A stretch of 12,343 nt of DNA. It comes from Planctomycetota bacterium (GTDB lineage Bacteria > Planctomycetota > Planctomycetia > Gemmatales > Gemmataceae). Location of the stretch: positions 1-12,343 of the forward strand of contig JAGWVO010000074.1 in the NCBI GenBank assembly GCA_018970845.1. The letters are read 5' to 3'. Positions 1-8,981 of this stretch are shown here, piece by piece. The position numbers and the translations under genes are program-made. The notes beneath the pieces were generated by a model. It made no database searches. It saw nothing but the letters and a program-made list of their open reading frames with translations, and was not told where the DNA came from. Every line of letters begins with the position of its first letter. The first letter of the stretch is position 1.

Positions 1-876
1 GCCGCCAACCGGATGAGTTGCACCAACAACCTCAAGCAGGTCGGCATGGCGCTTCATGGGTACCACGACGCCACCGGCGTGATTCCGGCGAACCTCAGGC
101 CCCCCACCAACAACACCATCCGCATCAGGTGGGCGACCTTCATCCTGCCTTACATCGAGCAGGATTCGCTTTTCAAAAGGTACAACCAATCACTCAACTG
201 GTCCGACCCCGCCAATCTTCCGGTCACCGGCACCCGCATCAAGACTTACGAATGCCCATCCTCGCCCAGCGGACAAAAGCAGGATGGCGCACCCGACAGC
301 TCCCCTGCCTGGAGTAATATCGTCGCCAACACCGACTACGCCGGCATCTACGGGGTCCACACCCGATTGGGGCCGGGCGCCGGCAACCTGAATGTGGTGG
401 ATGTGGTCGGCAACGCCAGCGGGGCGATCTCCAAGACGCAGGGCCTTCGCTTCGCGGATTTCATCGACGGAACCTCGAACACCCTGTTCGTGACGGAATC
501 GGCGGGCCGGCCCGACATCTACCGCAACGGCAAGCTCTTTGCGGCCGCGACGGCCGCAACAAGGGTCAACGGCGGCGGATGGTGCCGTCCCGCCAGCGAA
601 ATTCCCTACCTGCTTGGGACGGACGCCACGGGCGCCACCAAGGTTGGAACCAGCTTCATCAACGTGACCAACGGGATCGATTACATCGCCGAGGGAGGGC
701 CCGCCTCGGCCTTCTACGGCACCGATGGCACCAGCCAGATCTACAGCTTCCACTCCGGCGGCGTGAACGCGACCTTGGTGGACGGTTCGGTGCGGTTCAT
801 CACCGCATCCACCAACATCCGCACCTTCGCCCGGCTCGTCACCCGGGACGGCGGGGAAATCAACGACCTCAACTGA
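1..876 (+). CDS. DUF1559 pseudopilin-like protein, 5'-truncated
   Basis: The frame is open from the first base and ends at a TGA at 874-876, so the true start lies upstream. The first visible residues (AANRMSCTNNLKQVG) match the point in DUF1559 proteins just after the type IV pilin-like N-terminal helix, so probably only 30-40 residues are missing: the prepilin cleavage site and hydrophobic helix. The C-terminus has the family hallmark H-x9-DG: His codon at 751-753, Asp-Gly at 781-786, followed by VRFI. Known of the family: DUF1559 (SBP_bac_10-like) proteins are hugely expanded in planctomycetes and are thought to be processed and exported like type II secretion pseudopilins. Their individual roles are unknown. 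An in-frame Met at 13 exists but would remove the N-terminal helix, so it is not taken as the start. A strong hairpin follows the stop. Family call is confident; function is open. Confidence 0.93.
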   Translation, partial: AANRMSCTNNLKQVGMALHGYHDATGVIPANLRPPTNNTIRIRWATFILPYIEQDSLFKRYNQSLNWSDPANLPVTGTRIKTYECPSSPSGQKQDGAPDSSPAWSNIVANTDYAGIYGVHTRLGPGAGNLNVVDVVGNASGAISKTQGLRFADFIDGTSNTLFVTESAGRPDIYRNGKLFAAATAATRVNGGGWCRPASEIPYLLGTDATGATKVGTSFINVTNGIDYIAEGGPASAFYGTDGTSQIYSFHSGGVNATLVDGSVRFITASTNIRTFARLVTRDGGEINDLN

Positions 877-905
877 AACTGAGGCGCTGGCGAATCCGCC
901 TGATC

Positions 906-949
906 GGCCCCGCCGGAGGAACCCCCTTCCGGCGGGCCGAATGGGTTTT
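906..949 (+). terminator. Hairpin terminator after the DUF1559 gene
   Basis: Bases 906-919 and 925-938 are inverted complements that form a very GC-rich stem of about 14 pairs, with a one-base bulge on each side and a short A/C loop. A short T-run (TTTT, 946-949) follows after seven bases. The hairpin lies 30 bp after the stop codon and before the next promoter, as expected for an intrinsic terminator. The weak, displaced T-run leaves termination efficiency uncertain. Confidence 0.6.
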
Positions 950-968
950 GCCGTCTCTGGGCAAGTTA

Positions 969-997
969 TTGAACCTACCCATGCGAGCCCGTATTCT
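969..997 (+). promoter_or_regulatory. Candidate sigma-70-type promoter for the M28 peptidase
   Basis: TTGAAC (969-974) and TATTCT (992-997) are separated by 17 bp and each match the sigma-70 consensus at 4 of 6 positions. The site lies after the terminator hairpin and about 50 bp before the start codon, in a locally AT-richer stretch. This is inferred from pattern and position only. Confidence 0.35.
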
Positions 998-1048
998 GCA
1001 TTTACCTATCCGCCACATTTCAGGCACCCATCGTTGGAGTCCTGACGC

Positions 1049-2617
1049 ATGCGATTCCCTTTTTTTACCCCCAAAAGCCCATTTTTATTGGGTATTGGTT
1101 TGCTCGCTTGCCTGGCCGCATCCCGCGCCGACAACAAGCCGGTTTCCAGCTCGCCCGCCGAGATCGACCGCATGATCGTCGCTGAGGTGAAGGACAAATC
1201 GGCCGTCGAGGCCAACCTCACCCACCTGTGCGATGTCATCGGGGCGCGGATGACCGGCAGCGCCAACCTGAAAAAGGCCAACGACTGGACGGCGGAGCGG
1301 TTGAAGGCCTATGGCCTTGAGAATGTCAGGCTCGAGCCTTGGGAGATCCCCGCGGGCTGGGAGAGGGGCGTCTGCCGGATGAGGCTGGTGGAGCCGGCCA
1401 ACGGCCGCGAGATCCATGCCGCCTCCCGGGCATGGACGACCGGCACCAAGGGCAAGGTGACCGGGCCCGTGGTGGCGATCAACGCCGCCAAGGCCGAGGA
1501 CCTCAAGGCCTACCAGGGCAAGCTCAAGGACGCGATCATCCTGCCTGGCAAGCCCGCGGAGATCATTCCCGTCAGCGAACTCGGCAAGCCCAGGGACAAG
1601 AAGTCGGCGCCGGGCAGGCCCAGGCCGGGAATCCAGTCGGGCCTGGCGCTGCGGGCGCAGGTGTTGGAACTGGCGCAGAAGGAAGGCGCCGCCTGCGTGC
1701 TTGCCGACTCGGCCAAGCCGCACGGCCTGCTCAACATGACCGGATCATGGAAGGGCGCCGACCGGGCCACCGCCACCGAACCGGTTCCCTCCGTTTTCGT
1801 CACGCACGACCACTACGCGATGCTTCACCGGCTGGCGACGCGTGAAGGGCCGCCGCCGCGCGTGGAAGTGGAAATCTCCAACAAGCTCATTCCCGGGCCG
1901 GTGACGGTTTACAACACGGTCGGGGAGATCCGCGGCGCCTCCAAGCCCGACGAGTTCGTCGTGGTGGGGGCCCACCTCGATTCCTGGGACCTGGGGCAGG
2001 GCGCGACGGACAACGGCACCGGCACCACCGTGGTCCTGGAGGCCGCCAGGGTGCTGGGAGCCTTGGCGAAAAAGGGGATCAGGCCGGCGCGGACCATCCG
2101 GTTCGTCCTGTTCACGGGCGAGGAGCAAGGCCTTTTCGGATCGAAGGAGTATGTGAAAAGGCACAAGGACGAGATGGCCAGGACCTCGATGGCCCTGGTG
2201 CACGACACCGGCACCGGCCGGGTGACGGAGATTCCGCTGCAGGGGTTCGACGACGCCAAGCCGGTGCTGGAACGGGAACTCGGCATCCTCAAGGAACTCG
2301 GGGTCGCGGTGGTGCAGGGAACCCAGGGGGGCACCGACCACCTGTCGTTCGCGGCGGAGGGCGTTCCCGGCTTCGCCTTCCACCAGGATCCCGCCGAGTA
2401 TTACCTGACCCACCACACGCAGAGCGACACGCTCGACAAGGCGAGGTGGCCCGACCTGGCGCAGGGTGCCCAGGTGATGACGGTGACGGCGATGCGTGTG
2501 GCGAACCTGCCCGAACTGCTGCCCCGCAAGCAGTCGAAGCCGGCCGCTCCCCCGCCGGCGAAGCCCGCCGCGCCTCCGGCCAAGGCCGCCCAGGTCAGGT
2601 TGTCCAGCTCCAGTTGA
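1049..2617 (+). CDS. Exported M28 family zinc metallopeptidase (carboxypeptidase Q-like)
   Basis: This 522-residue protein is predicted to be a di-zinc exopeptidase that cleaves peptides outside the cytoplasm. The ATG at 1049 follows GGAG (1036-1039) at 9 nt spacing. The N-terminus is a signal peptide: short basic start, hydrophobic stretch about residues 10-24, with either a lipobox-like LLAC or an Ala-x-Ala-like site (SRA). Residues about 130-280 look like the protease-associated-type insert of this group. The M28 metal site is complete: H309 and D311 in AHLDSWDLGQG, D321 in TDNGTG, E358-E359 in TGEEQG, D386 in VHDTG and H455/H456 near LTHHTQSDT. The SWDLGQGA stretch is especially like carboxypeptidase Q (PGCP). 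The C-terminus is a Pro/Ala/Lys-rich low-complexity tail (about 490-515), possibly a linker or wall-facing extension. The last 23 bp overlap the 3' end of the opposing phosphoketolase gene. Family is confident; substrate is not determined. Confidence 0.93.
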   Translation: MRFPFFTPKSPFLLGIGLLACLAASRADNKPVSSSPAEIDRMIVAEVKDKSAVEANLTHLCDVIGARMTGSANLKKANDWTAERLKAYGLENVRLEPWEIPAGWERGVCRMRLVEPANGREIHAASRAWTTGTKGKVTGPVVAINAAKAEDLKAYQGKLKDAIILPGKPAEIIPVSELGKPRDKKSAPGRPRPGIQSGLALRAQVLELAQKEGAACVLADSAKPHGLLNMTGSWKGADRATATEPVPSVFVTHDHYAMLHRLATREGPPPRVEVEISNKLIPGPVTVYNTVGEIRGASKPDEFVVVGAHLDSWDLGQGATDNGTGTTVVLEAARVLGALAKKGIRPARTIRFVLFTGEEQGLFGSKEYVKRHKDEMARTSMALVHDTGTGRVTEIPLQGFDDAKPVLERELGILKELGVAVVQGTQGGTDHLSFAAEGVPGFAFHQDPAEYYLTHHTQSDTLDKARWPDLAQGAQVMTVTAMRVANLPELLPRKQSKPAAPPPAKPAAPPAKAAQVRLSSSS

Positions 2618-4991
2618 CGATGTCCTCGCGGTCGACCCCGTGCTCGTGGGCGTGCCTGAGGCAGTCGAGCTGCTCGTCGAGCAGCCTCTCGCGCAGGTGG
2701 GCCGCCGAGACCCGGAAACGCGGGACCCTGCCGATGACATCGCGCGCCAGGGTGAAGCGGTCGATGCGGTTGCTGATCGCCAGCTCCAGCGGCGTGTTGA
2801 TGTTCCCGCGCTCCCTGTAGCCTCGCACATGGAGGTTCTCGTGGTTGGCCCGCCGGTAGGCGAGCCTGTGGATCATGTACGGGTAGCCGTGAAAGTTGAA
2901 GATCACGGGCTTGTCGGTGGTGAACAGGGTGTCGAACTCCCGGTCGGGCAGGCCGTGCGGATGGTCGGCCTCGGGGGCGAGGCGGAAGAGGTCGACCACA
3001 TTGACGAACCTGAGGCGCAGCTCGGGCAGGTGCTGCCTGAGGAGCTTGGCGGCCGCCAGGGCCTCCTGCGTGGCGATGTCGCCGCAGCCGGCCAGCACGG
3101 CGTCGGGCTCCAGCCCCATGTCGGTGCTGGCCCATTCCCACAGCCCCAGCCCCTTGGCGCAATGGCGGCCCGCCTGTTCGGCGGTGAGGAACTGGGGGTG
3201 GTCCTGCTTGTCGCACACGATCACATTCACATAGTCGACGCTCGCGAGGCAGTGGTTGGCGACCGCCAGGAGGCAGTTGGCGTCGGGTGGCAGGTAGACG
3301 CGGGTCACCTCGGGGCTCTTGTTGGCGACGAGGTCGATGAACCCGGGATCCTGGTGGGTGAAGCCGTTGTGGTCCTGCCGCCAGACCGTGGAGGTGATGA
3401 GGAGGTTGAGCGAGGCCACGCTGGCCCGCCACGGCAGCTCCCTCGACTTGGCGAGCCACTTGGCGTGCTGGTTGACCATGGAATCGATGACATGCACGAA
3501 CGCCTCGTAGGTGGAGAGCAGCCCGTGCCGGCCGGTGAGCAGGTAGCCCTCGAGCCAGCCCTCGAGGGTGTGCTCGGAGAGGATCTCCATGACCCGGCCG
3601 TCGGGGGCGAGGTGCCCGCCCTGGTCGTCGCCGGGCAGGCGCTCGGCGAGCCATGTCTTGCCCGTGACCTCGAAGAGCGCGTGGAGCTTGTTGGAGGCGG
3701 TCTCGTCGGGCCCGAAGACGCGGAACGCCCCGGGATTGTCGCGCATGATGTCGCGGAGCCAGCGGCCCAGCGGCGCGGTGTTCATGGCGCGGGTGGCGCC
3801 GGGAGCCTCGACGGCGACGGCGTGGGCCCGGTGGTCGCCCAGCCTGAGCGGCCTGCGCAGCAACCCGCCGTTGGCCTCGGGCCGGGCGCCCATGCGCGCC
3901 GCGCCCGAGGGGGCCAGCACGCGCAGCTCCGGCAGCAGGGTTCCCGACTCGTCGAACAGTTCCCCGGGGCGGTAACCCGCCAGCCACGCCTCCAGTTGGG
4001 CGAGGTGCGCCGGGTTCCCCGCGATTCCCGCGAGCGGAACCTGGTGCGACCGGAAGGTGCCCTCCACGGGAACGCCGTCGACGCTTCCGGGCCCCGTCCA
4101 TCCCTTGGGGCTGCGCAGGATGACGACCGGCCAGCGGGCGCGTTCCGGCTTGCGCGCCGCGCGGATGGCGGCGACGCGGTCGAAGGCGGCGTCGAGCGTG
4201 GCGGCCATCGCCTGGTGCATGCTTTCGGGTTCCGAACCCTCCACCAGCAGCGGCTCGTATCCCAGGCCCGAGAAGAACGCGACGAGCTCGGCGCGGGGAA
4301 TCCGGGCCAGCACGGTGGGGTTGTTGATCTTGTAACCATTGAGATGGAGGATGGGCAGGATCGCGCCGTCGGTGGCGGGGTTGAGGAACCGCCCGCCGTT
4401 CCACGACGCCGCCAGCGGGCCGGTTTCCGCCTCCCCGTCGCCGATGACGACGGCGGCGACCAGCCGCGGGTTGTCGAGCACCGCCCCGGTGGCGTGGGAC
4501 AGGCTGTAGCCCAGTTCGCCCCCCTCGTGGATGCTCCCGGGCAGTTCCGGCGTGCAGTGGCTGCCCACCCCGCCGGGGAAGCTGAACGAGCGGAAGAGCT
4601 GTTCCATGCCGCGGATGTCCTGCCCGCAGCCGGGATAAACCTCGGAATAGGCGCCCTCCAGGTACACCGGGGCGATCACCCCCGGGGCTCCATGGCCCGG
4701 CCCGGCGAGGAAGATCACTTCCTCGCCCCGCTGGCGGATGATCCGGTTGAGGTGGGTGTAGCAGAACGAGAGGCCGGGGCTCGAGCCCCAGTGGCCCAGG
4801 AGCCGCTTCTTGACATGCTCGGCCCTGAGCGGCTCGCGCAGCAGCGGGTTGGCGCGGAGGTAGATCATGCCCGCGGCGAGGTAGTTGCAGGCCCGCCAGT
4901 AGGCGTGGATGGAGTGAAGTTCGGGGGCGCCCAGCGGCGCGCCGGGAACGGTGGCCCGGGCGGGGCCCCAGCAATCGATCTCGCTCGGCAT
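2595..4991 (-). CDS. xfp: Phosphoketolase (xylulose-5-P/fructose-6-P)
   Basis: This thiamine-diphosphate enzyme uses phosphate to split xylulose-5-phosphate (and often fructose-6-phosphate) into acetyl-phosphate plus glyceraldehyde-3-P or erythrose-4-P, in the cytoplasm. The 798 residues match the usual family length of about 790-825 and all three family regions are present. Visible motifs: GHWGSSPG with H67, GPGHGAPG with H100, SFPGGVGSH with H145, the family signature GDGEAETGP (184-192), FRSHQVP with H316, FGPDE with E430, SEHTLEGW with E473 and HQDPGF with H546. No key residue appears lost. The start at 4991 is chosen over an in-frame ATG at 5048 because GGAGGG sits 7 nt upstream and the extra 19 residues are Arg-rich and unlike the family. 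It lies 84 bp downstream of a co-directional helicase gene, so a shared transcript is possible. Its 3' end overlaps the M28 gene. Whether X5P or F6P is preferred cannot be read from the sequence. Confidence 0.97.
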   Translation of the reverse strand: MPSEIDCWGPARATVPGAPLGAPELHSIHAYWRACNYLAAGMIYLRANPLLREPLRAEHVKKRLLGHWGSSPGLSFCYTHLNRIIRQRGEEVIFLAGPGHGAPGVIAPVYLEGAYSEVYPGCGQDIRGMEQLFRSFSFPGGVGSHCTPELPGSIHEGGELGYSLSHATGAVLDNPRLVAAVVIGDGEAETGPLAASWNGGRFLNPATDGAILPILHLNGYKINNPTVLARIPRAELVAFFSGLGYEPLLVEGSEPESMHQAMAATLDAAFDRVAAIRAARKPERARWPVVILRSPKGWTGPGSVDGVPVEGTFRSHQVPLAGIAGNPAHLAQLEAWLAGYRPGELFDESGTLLPELRVLAPSGAARMGARPEANGGLLRRPLRLGDHRAHAVAVEAPGATRAMNTAPLGRWLRDIMRDNPGAFRVFGPDETASNKLHALFEVTGKTWLAERLPGDDQGGHLAPDGRVMEILSEHTLEGWLEGYLLTGRHGLLSTYEAFVHVIDSMVNQHAKWLAKSRELPWRASVASLNLLITSTVWRQDHNGFTHQDPGFIDLVANKSPEVTRVYLPPDANCLLAVANHCLASVDYVNVIVCDKQDHPQFLTAEQAGRHCAKGLGLWEWASTDMGLEPDAVLAGCGDIATQEALAAAKLLRQHLPELRLRFVNVVDLFRLAPEADHPHGLPDREFDTLFTTDKPVIFNFHGYPYMIHRLAYRRANHENLHVRGYRERGNINTPLELAISNRIDRFTLARDVIGRVPRFRVSAAHLRERLLDEQLDCLRHAHEHGVDREDIVNWSWTT

Positions 4992-4998
4992 GGCTCGA

Positions 4999-5004
4999 CC
5001 CTCC
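4999..5004 (-). promoter_or_regulatory. Ribosome binding site that sets the phosphoketolase start
   Basis: On the minus strand GGAGGG lies 7 nt before the ATG at 4991. No comparable site precedes the upstream in-frame ATG at 5048, so this site decides the start. Confidence 0.75.
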
Positions 5005-5009
5005 GAGGC

Positions 5010-5028
5010 GGGGCGTCGCGCGCGCCCC
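5010..5028 (-). other. GC-only hairpin in the phosphoketolase leader
   Basis: GGGGCG (5010-5015) and CGCCCC (5023-5028) form a 6-bp stem around a 7-nt loop. It sits just upstream of the ribosome binding site, in the 84-bp gap between helicase and phosphoketolase. No T-run follows, so a classical terminator is unlikely. It may be an mRNA leader structure or a chance result of high GC. Confidence 0.3.
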
Positions 5029-5075
5029 CCACGGGCAAGTCTACGCATCCCGGGGGCCGGGTGGCGGGGAGGCGA

Positions 5076-6395
<1,320 letters not shown>

Positions 6396-6433
6396 AGGAC
6401 TGATTTCTCTCGTTTCGGTAATTTAGCCACTGA

Positions 6434-6462
6434 ATCATATCCCTGGCGCCTGCTGGAATCCA
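6434..6462 (-). promoter_or_regulatory. Candidate promoter for the helicase (possibly helicase-phosphoketolase)
   Basis: On the minus strand TATGAT (6439 to 6434) matches the sigma-70 -10 box at 5 of 6 positions. A weak TGGATT (6462 to 6457) lies 17 bp upstream as a possible -35. The predicted leader is about 30 nt. The box lies in the short AT-richer patch between two divergent genes. Inference from pattern and position. Confidence 0.35.
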
Positions 6463-6478
6463 GATGGCGTGGCGGATC

Positions 6479-6484
6479 GGGAGG
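6479..6484 (+). promoter_or_regulatory. Ribosome binding site that sets the cupin start
   Basis: GGGAGG lies 5 nt before the ATG at 6490. An in-frame GTG at 6469 lies upstream of this site and lacks its own, so the ATG is preferred. Confidence 0.6.
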
Positions 6485-6489
6485 CCCCG

Positions 6490-6870
6490 ATGGCGGAACC
6501 AAGTCTCGGCATCATCGTCAGGAAGCCGGGTGAATTGCCGGCGGACCGCTCGCTGGGGCCTTACCACCTCGAACCGCTCGTGCGCCGCGACGAGGAGGGG
6601 GCGCTGACGGCCTGGCATGTGAGGCTCGACCCCGGCGCCGTCACGCCCGCCAGCTACCACCTGGTGGCGGAGGAGGCCTACTTCGTGCTCGCCGGAAGCG
6701 GAACGGCGTGGCTGGACGGGACGGCGCACCGCCTCGAGCCGGGGGTCTTCCTGCGCCTGCCCCCGGGAACCCGGCATTCGTTCGCCGCCGGACTTGACGG
6801 CCTGACCCTGCTCGACATCCACGCCCCCGGCTGCTGGCCCGATCGCGACACCCACTTCGAGCGGCGCTAG
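6490..6870 (+). CDS. Small single-domain cupin protein
   Basis: This 126-residue protein forms one beta-barrel cupin domain, probably cytoplasmic, with no signal peptide. Motif 1 (LDPGAVTPASYHLVAEEA and on to the Gly of LAGSG) fits the G-x5-HxH-x4-E-x6-G pattern, except that the first His is replaced by Ser (SYH). Motif 2 (PGVFLRLPPGTRHSF) keeps G-x5-PxG-x2-H but lacks the final Asn. The likely metal ligands are therefore His, Glu and His, a three-residue set rather than the usual four. Cupins of this size range from small-molecule or metal binders to isomerases, dioxygenases and sensor domains, so no reaction can be assigned. The gene diverges from the helicase and ends in a palindrome that contains its stop codon. 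The downstream membrane-protein gene starts 69 bp later, so co-transcription with the ABC unit is possible but not shown. Confidence 0.87.
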   Translation: MAEPSLGIIVRKPGELPADRSLGPYHLEPLVRRDEEGALTAWHVRLDPGAVTPASYHLVAEEAYFVLAGSGTAWLDGTAHRLEPGVFLRLPPGTRHSFAAGLDGLTLLDIHAPGCWPDRDTHFERR

Positions 6871-6900
6871 CGCCGCCATTGCGCCACCGACTGGCGGTGG
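6861..6900 (+). terminator. Two tandem hairpins at the cupin stop codon (possible terminator)
   Basis: Bases 6861-6876 are a perfect 16-bp palindrome (GCGGCGCTAGCGCCGC) with the TAG stop codon (6868-6870) at its centre. A second hairpin, CCACCG (6884-6889) with CGGTGG (6895-6900), follows immediately. Neither has a T-run, so either Rho-type termination, mRNA 3'-end protection or GC-driven chance could explain them. Confidence 0.4.
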
Positions 6901-6939
6901 TACGATCGGCAAGTCACCTTTCGGAGAAGCGCCCACCAG

Positions 6940-7527
6940 ATGGAAGGCCCCCCGTCCGCCCCCGGCCCCCGCTACGACTACAGCTCGGGCATTCCGAAGC
7001 TGGTGGAACCGGAAGCGGAACCGGCGCCGGCCCCGGCGGTTCCAGCCGCCCCGCCTTCCGCCCTGGTGCGCATGGCCATCGCCGGCGCCTTCCTCATCTT
7101 CTGCGGCGTCATGAACCTGCTGGCTGGATTGGCCGCGGCGTTCGCCGCCGTCGTCTTCGCCTCGTCGGACCCCGAGTCGCTGCTGCGGCTCATGGAGAGG
7201 CGCGAGCCCGAGCAGGCCGAGGCGCTGCGCGCGAGGCTGAAGAAGGAAAACGCCAGCATCGACGATGTCCACAGGGCCTACCTGAACATGTCGCTGTTTT
7301 TCGCGGCTGGCGGAGTTTCCGCCGGCCTGATGGGGCTTTTCGGCGGCCGGGCCCTGCAGACGGGAGGAAACTACGGCCTGGCGATGGCGGGAGCGGTGGT
7401 CAACGCGCTGCCGTGCCTCAGCCCGTGCGGCTGCGCGATGATCGGGCCGTTCTTCGGCGTCTGGTGTGTCCTTGTGCTGCTTCAGGAGGAGACATGGCAG
7501 GCGTTTGGCCGCTCGCGATCCTGGTAG
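6940..7527 (+). CDS. Small multi-pass membrane protein of unknown function
   Basis: This protein has 195 residues. The ATG at 6940 follows GGAGAAG (6923-6929) at 10 nt. The first 43 residues are Pro/Ala/Glu-rich and probably disordered. Hydrophobic helices lie at about 44-73, 115-136 and 145-182, the last probably two short spans. A charged, helix-forming Glu/Arg/Lys segment (77-110) sits between spans 1 and 2. The tail ALPCLSPCGCAMIG followed by FFGVWCVLVLLQEETWQAF resembles, from memory, a Cys/Pro motif ending many planctomycete small membrane proteins (PCxSPC...GIWxLxVL...V.xAF). No catalytic motif is visible. The last 34 bp overlap the start of the fused ABC receptor-permease in another frame, suggesting translational coupling and perhaps an accessory role to the transporter. 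I do not recognise the function. Confidence 0.8.
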   Translation: MEGPPSAPGPRYDYSSGIPKLVEPEAEPAPAPAVPAAPPSALVRMAIAGAFLIFCGVMNLLAGLAAAFAAVVFASSDPESLLRLMERREPEQAEALRARLKKENASIDDVHRAYLNMSLFFAAGGVSAGLMGLFGGRALQTGGNYGLAMAGAVVNALPCLSPCGCAMIGPFFGVWCVLVLLQEETWQAFGRSRSW

Positions 7528-8981
7528 GCGCGCTGGGCCTGCCGCCCGGCGAGGCGCCCCTGCGATGGGGATGCGACGAGGAGGGCGGAGCCCCCTACTG
7601 CTTCAAGCGACCCTCGGGCGCCGGCTTCGAACGCGTCGGATTCGAGGTGGACATTGTCCTCGAGCTCCGCAAGCGGCTCGGCCGGGCGATCGAGTTCACG
7701 CAGTATCCGTTCGACAACCTGGTTCCCGGGCTGAAAAAGCGCGACTTCGACCTGGCCATGAACGGCCTGGAGGTGACGCCCGACCGCAGGCGGGAAGTGG
7801 CCTTCACGAGGCCCTACTACCTTTACAGGCAGCAGTTGGTGCGCCGGAAGGGCGAGGCTCGGTTTAGTGACTACCCCGACCTGCTCAAGGCCCTGCCACG
7901 GGCCCGCGTGGGCACCATGGACGGCACGGCGGCGGAGCGCCTGCTGGCCGCCGGCGAGGTCGAGGTGGCCGGATACCCGGCGCCCACCGAGGCGTACCGC
8001 GACCTGGCCCTGGGCCGCCTCGACGCCGTGCTGCTCGACCTGCCGATGGCGCTTTCCTACGCGCGGAACGACCCGGCGCTGGAATTCGCGGGCGACCCCT
8101 TCGCCCCGGGCCGGTACGCCATCGCCGTTCATCCGGACGACCGCCCGCTGCTGCAGCGCCTCAACCTCGCGATCGACGGCATGATCGCCGATGGCGCCCT
8201 CAAGGCCATCCTTCTCAGGTGGGGTTTGTGGGACGAATTCCAGGAGTCCAGGCTGGCCTCCGCCACCAGCGGCGGCGACTGGGAACTCGAGGGCGATTCC
8301 GACGCCGGCGACTGGACGCTCGCGCGCTACATCCCGCTCCTGCTCGAGGGGGCCCTGGTCACGGTTCAGCTCACCGCCTGCAGCTTCGCCCTGGCGATGT
8401 CGTTGGGCCTGCTGGTGGCCATGGCCCGGCTGTACGCCCCCCCGCCCCTGGCGGCCCTGGCGGTGGCCTATGTGGAGTTCTTCCGGGGCATTCCGGTTCT
8501 GCTGCTCCTGTTTTTCCTCTACTTCGGCCTTCCCGCGGTGGCGGAGGGTGCCGGTTGGGGTGGGGCAGCCGGGTGGATCACGCCGTTTGTCGCCGCCACG
8601 CTGGGGCTGGGGCTCAACTACGCCGCCTATGAGGCCGAGATTTACCGCGCCTCGCTGCAGGCCGTGCCGCGCGGCCAGTGGGAGGCCGCCGCCTGCCTGG
8701 GCATGCCCCGGCGGCTCGCCTTTATCCATGTCGTCCTACCCCAGGCCCTGCGCACCGCCTTGCCGCCGATGACGGGGGACCTCGTGGCCCTGTTCAAGGA
8801 CACTTCCATCGCCAGCGCCATCGCCCTGGTGGAACTCAACAAGCAGTACCAGATCCTCGCCAAGAGCAGCCTCAAGTTCGTCGAGATCGGCCTGGTGACC
8901 GCGGCGCTTTACCTCGTCCTGTCGCTGCCGCTGGGCTACCTGTCGAGGCGGCTTGAACGCGCCTGGAGCCGCCAGCAATGA
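7494..8981 (+). CDS. ABC amino-acid importer: fused substrate-binding protein and permease
   Basis: This 495-residue fusion combines a periplasmic-type binding domain (about 20-250) with a permease domain (about 275-490) of the polar amino acid uptake family. The start ATG at 7494 follows AGGAGG at 4 nt. A short hydrophobic N-terminus (about 4-16) is a weak signal or anchor. The binding domain shows VGFEVDI, FDLAMNGLEVTPDRRREVAFTRPYY with R98 placed like the carboxylate-binding Arg of HisJ/GlnH, a GTMDGT loop (140-145), and GRLDAVLLD with D182 where an amino-group ligand is expected. The permease has about five hydrophobic helices and the ATPase-coupling EAA loop (E397-A-A, G403, LPQ 415-417), then LFKDTSIAS. 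Receptor-permease fusions of this order are known in Gram-positive GlnP-type systems. It overlaps the upstream membrane-protein gene by 34 bp and the ATPase gene by 4 bp (ATGA). The exact amino acid cannot be told. Confidence 0.93.
   Translation: MAGVWPLAILVGALGLPPGEAPLRWGCDEEGGAPYCFKRPSGAGFERVGFEVDIVLELRKRLGRAIEFTQYPFDNLVPGLKKRDFDLAMNGLEVTPDRRREVAFTRPYYLYRQQLVRRKGEARFSDYPDLLKALPRARVGTMDGTAAERLLAAGEVEVAGYPAPTEAYRDLALGRLDAVLLDLPMALSYARNDPALEFAGDPFAPGRYAIAVHPDDRPLLQRLNLAIDGMIADGALKAILLRWGLWDEFQESRLASATSGGDWELEGDSDAGDWTLARYIPLLLEGALVTVQLTACSFALAMSLGLLVAMARLYAPPPLAALAVAYVEFFRGIPVLLLLFFLYFGLPAVAEGAGWGGAAGWITPFVAATLGLGLNYAAYEAEIYRASLQAVPRGQWEAAACLGMPRRLAFIHVVLPQALRTALPPMTGDLVALFKDTSIASAIALVELNKQYQILAKSSLKFVEIGLVTAALYLVLSLPLGYLSRRLERAWSRQQ

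Noticed and set aside
2401..4974. An 857-codon minus-strand frame overlapping phosphoketolase
   Set aside because: Arg/Pro/Ala-rich shadow in a different frame of a gene with clear conserved residues.
6879..7493. Upstream extension of the receptor-permease frame to 6879
   Set aside because: The extension is Arg/Pro-rich with no domain and lies over the membrane-protein gene, which has its own SD and transmembrane spans. The ATG at 7494 has a strong SD.
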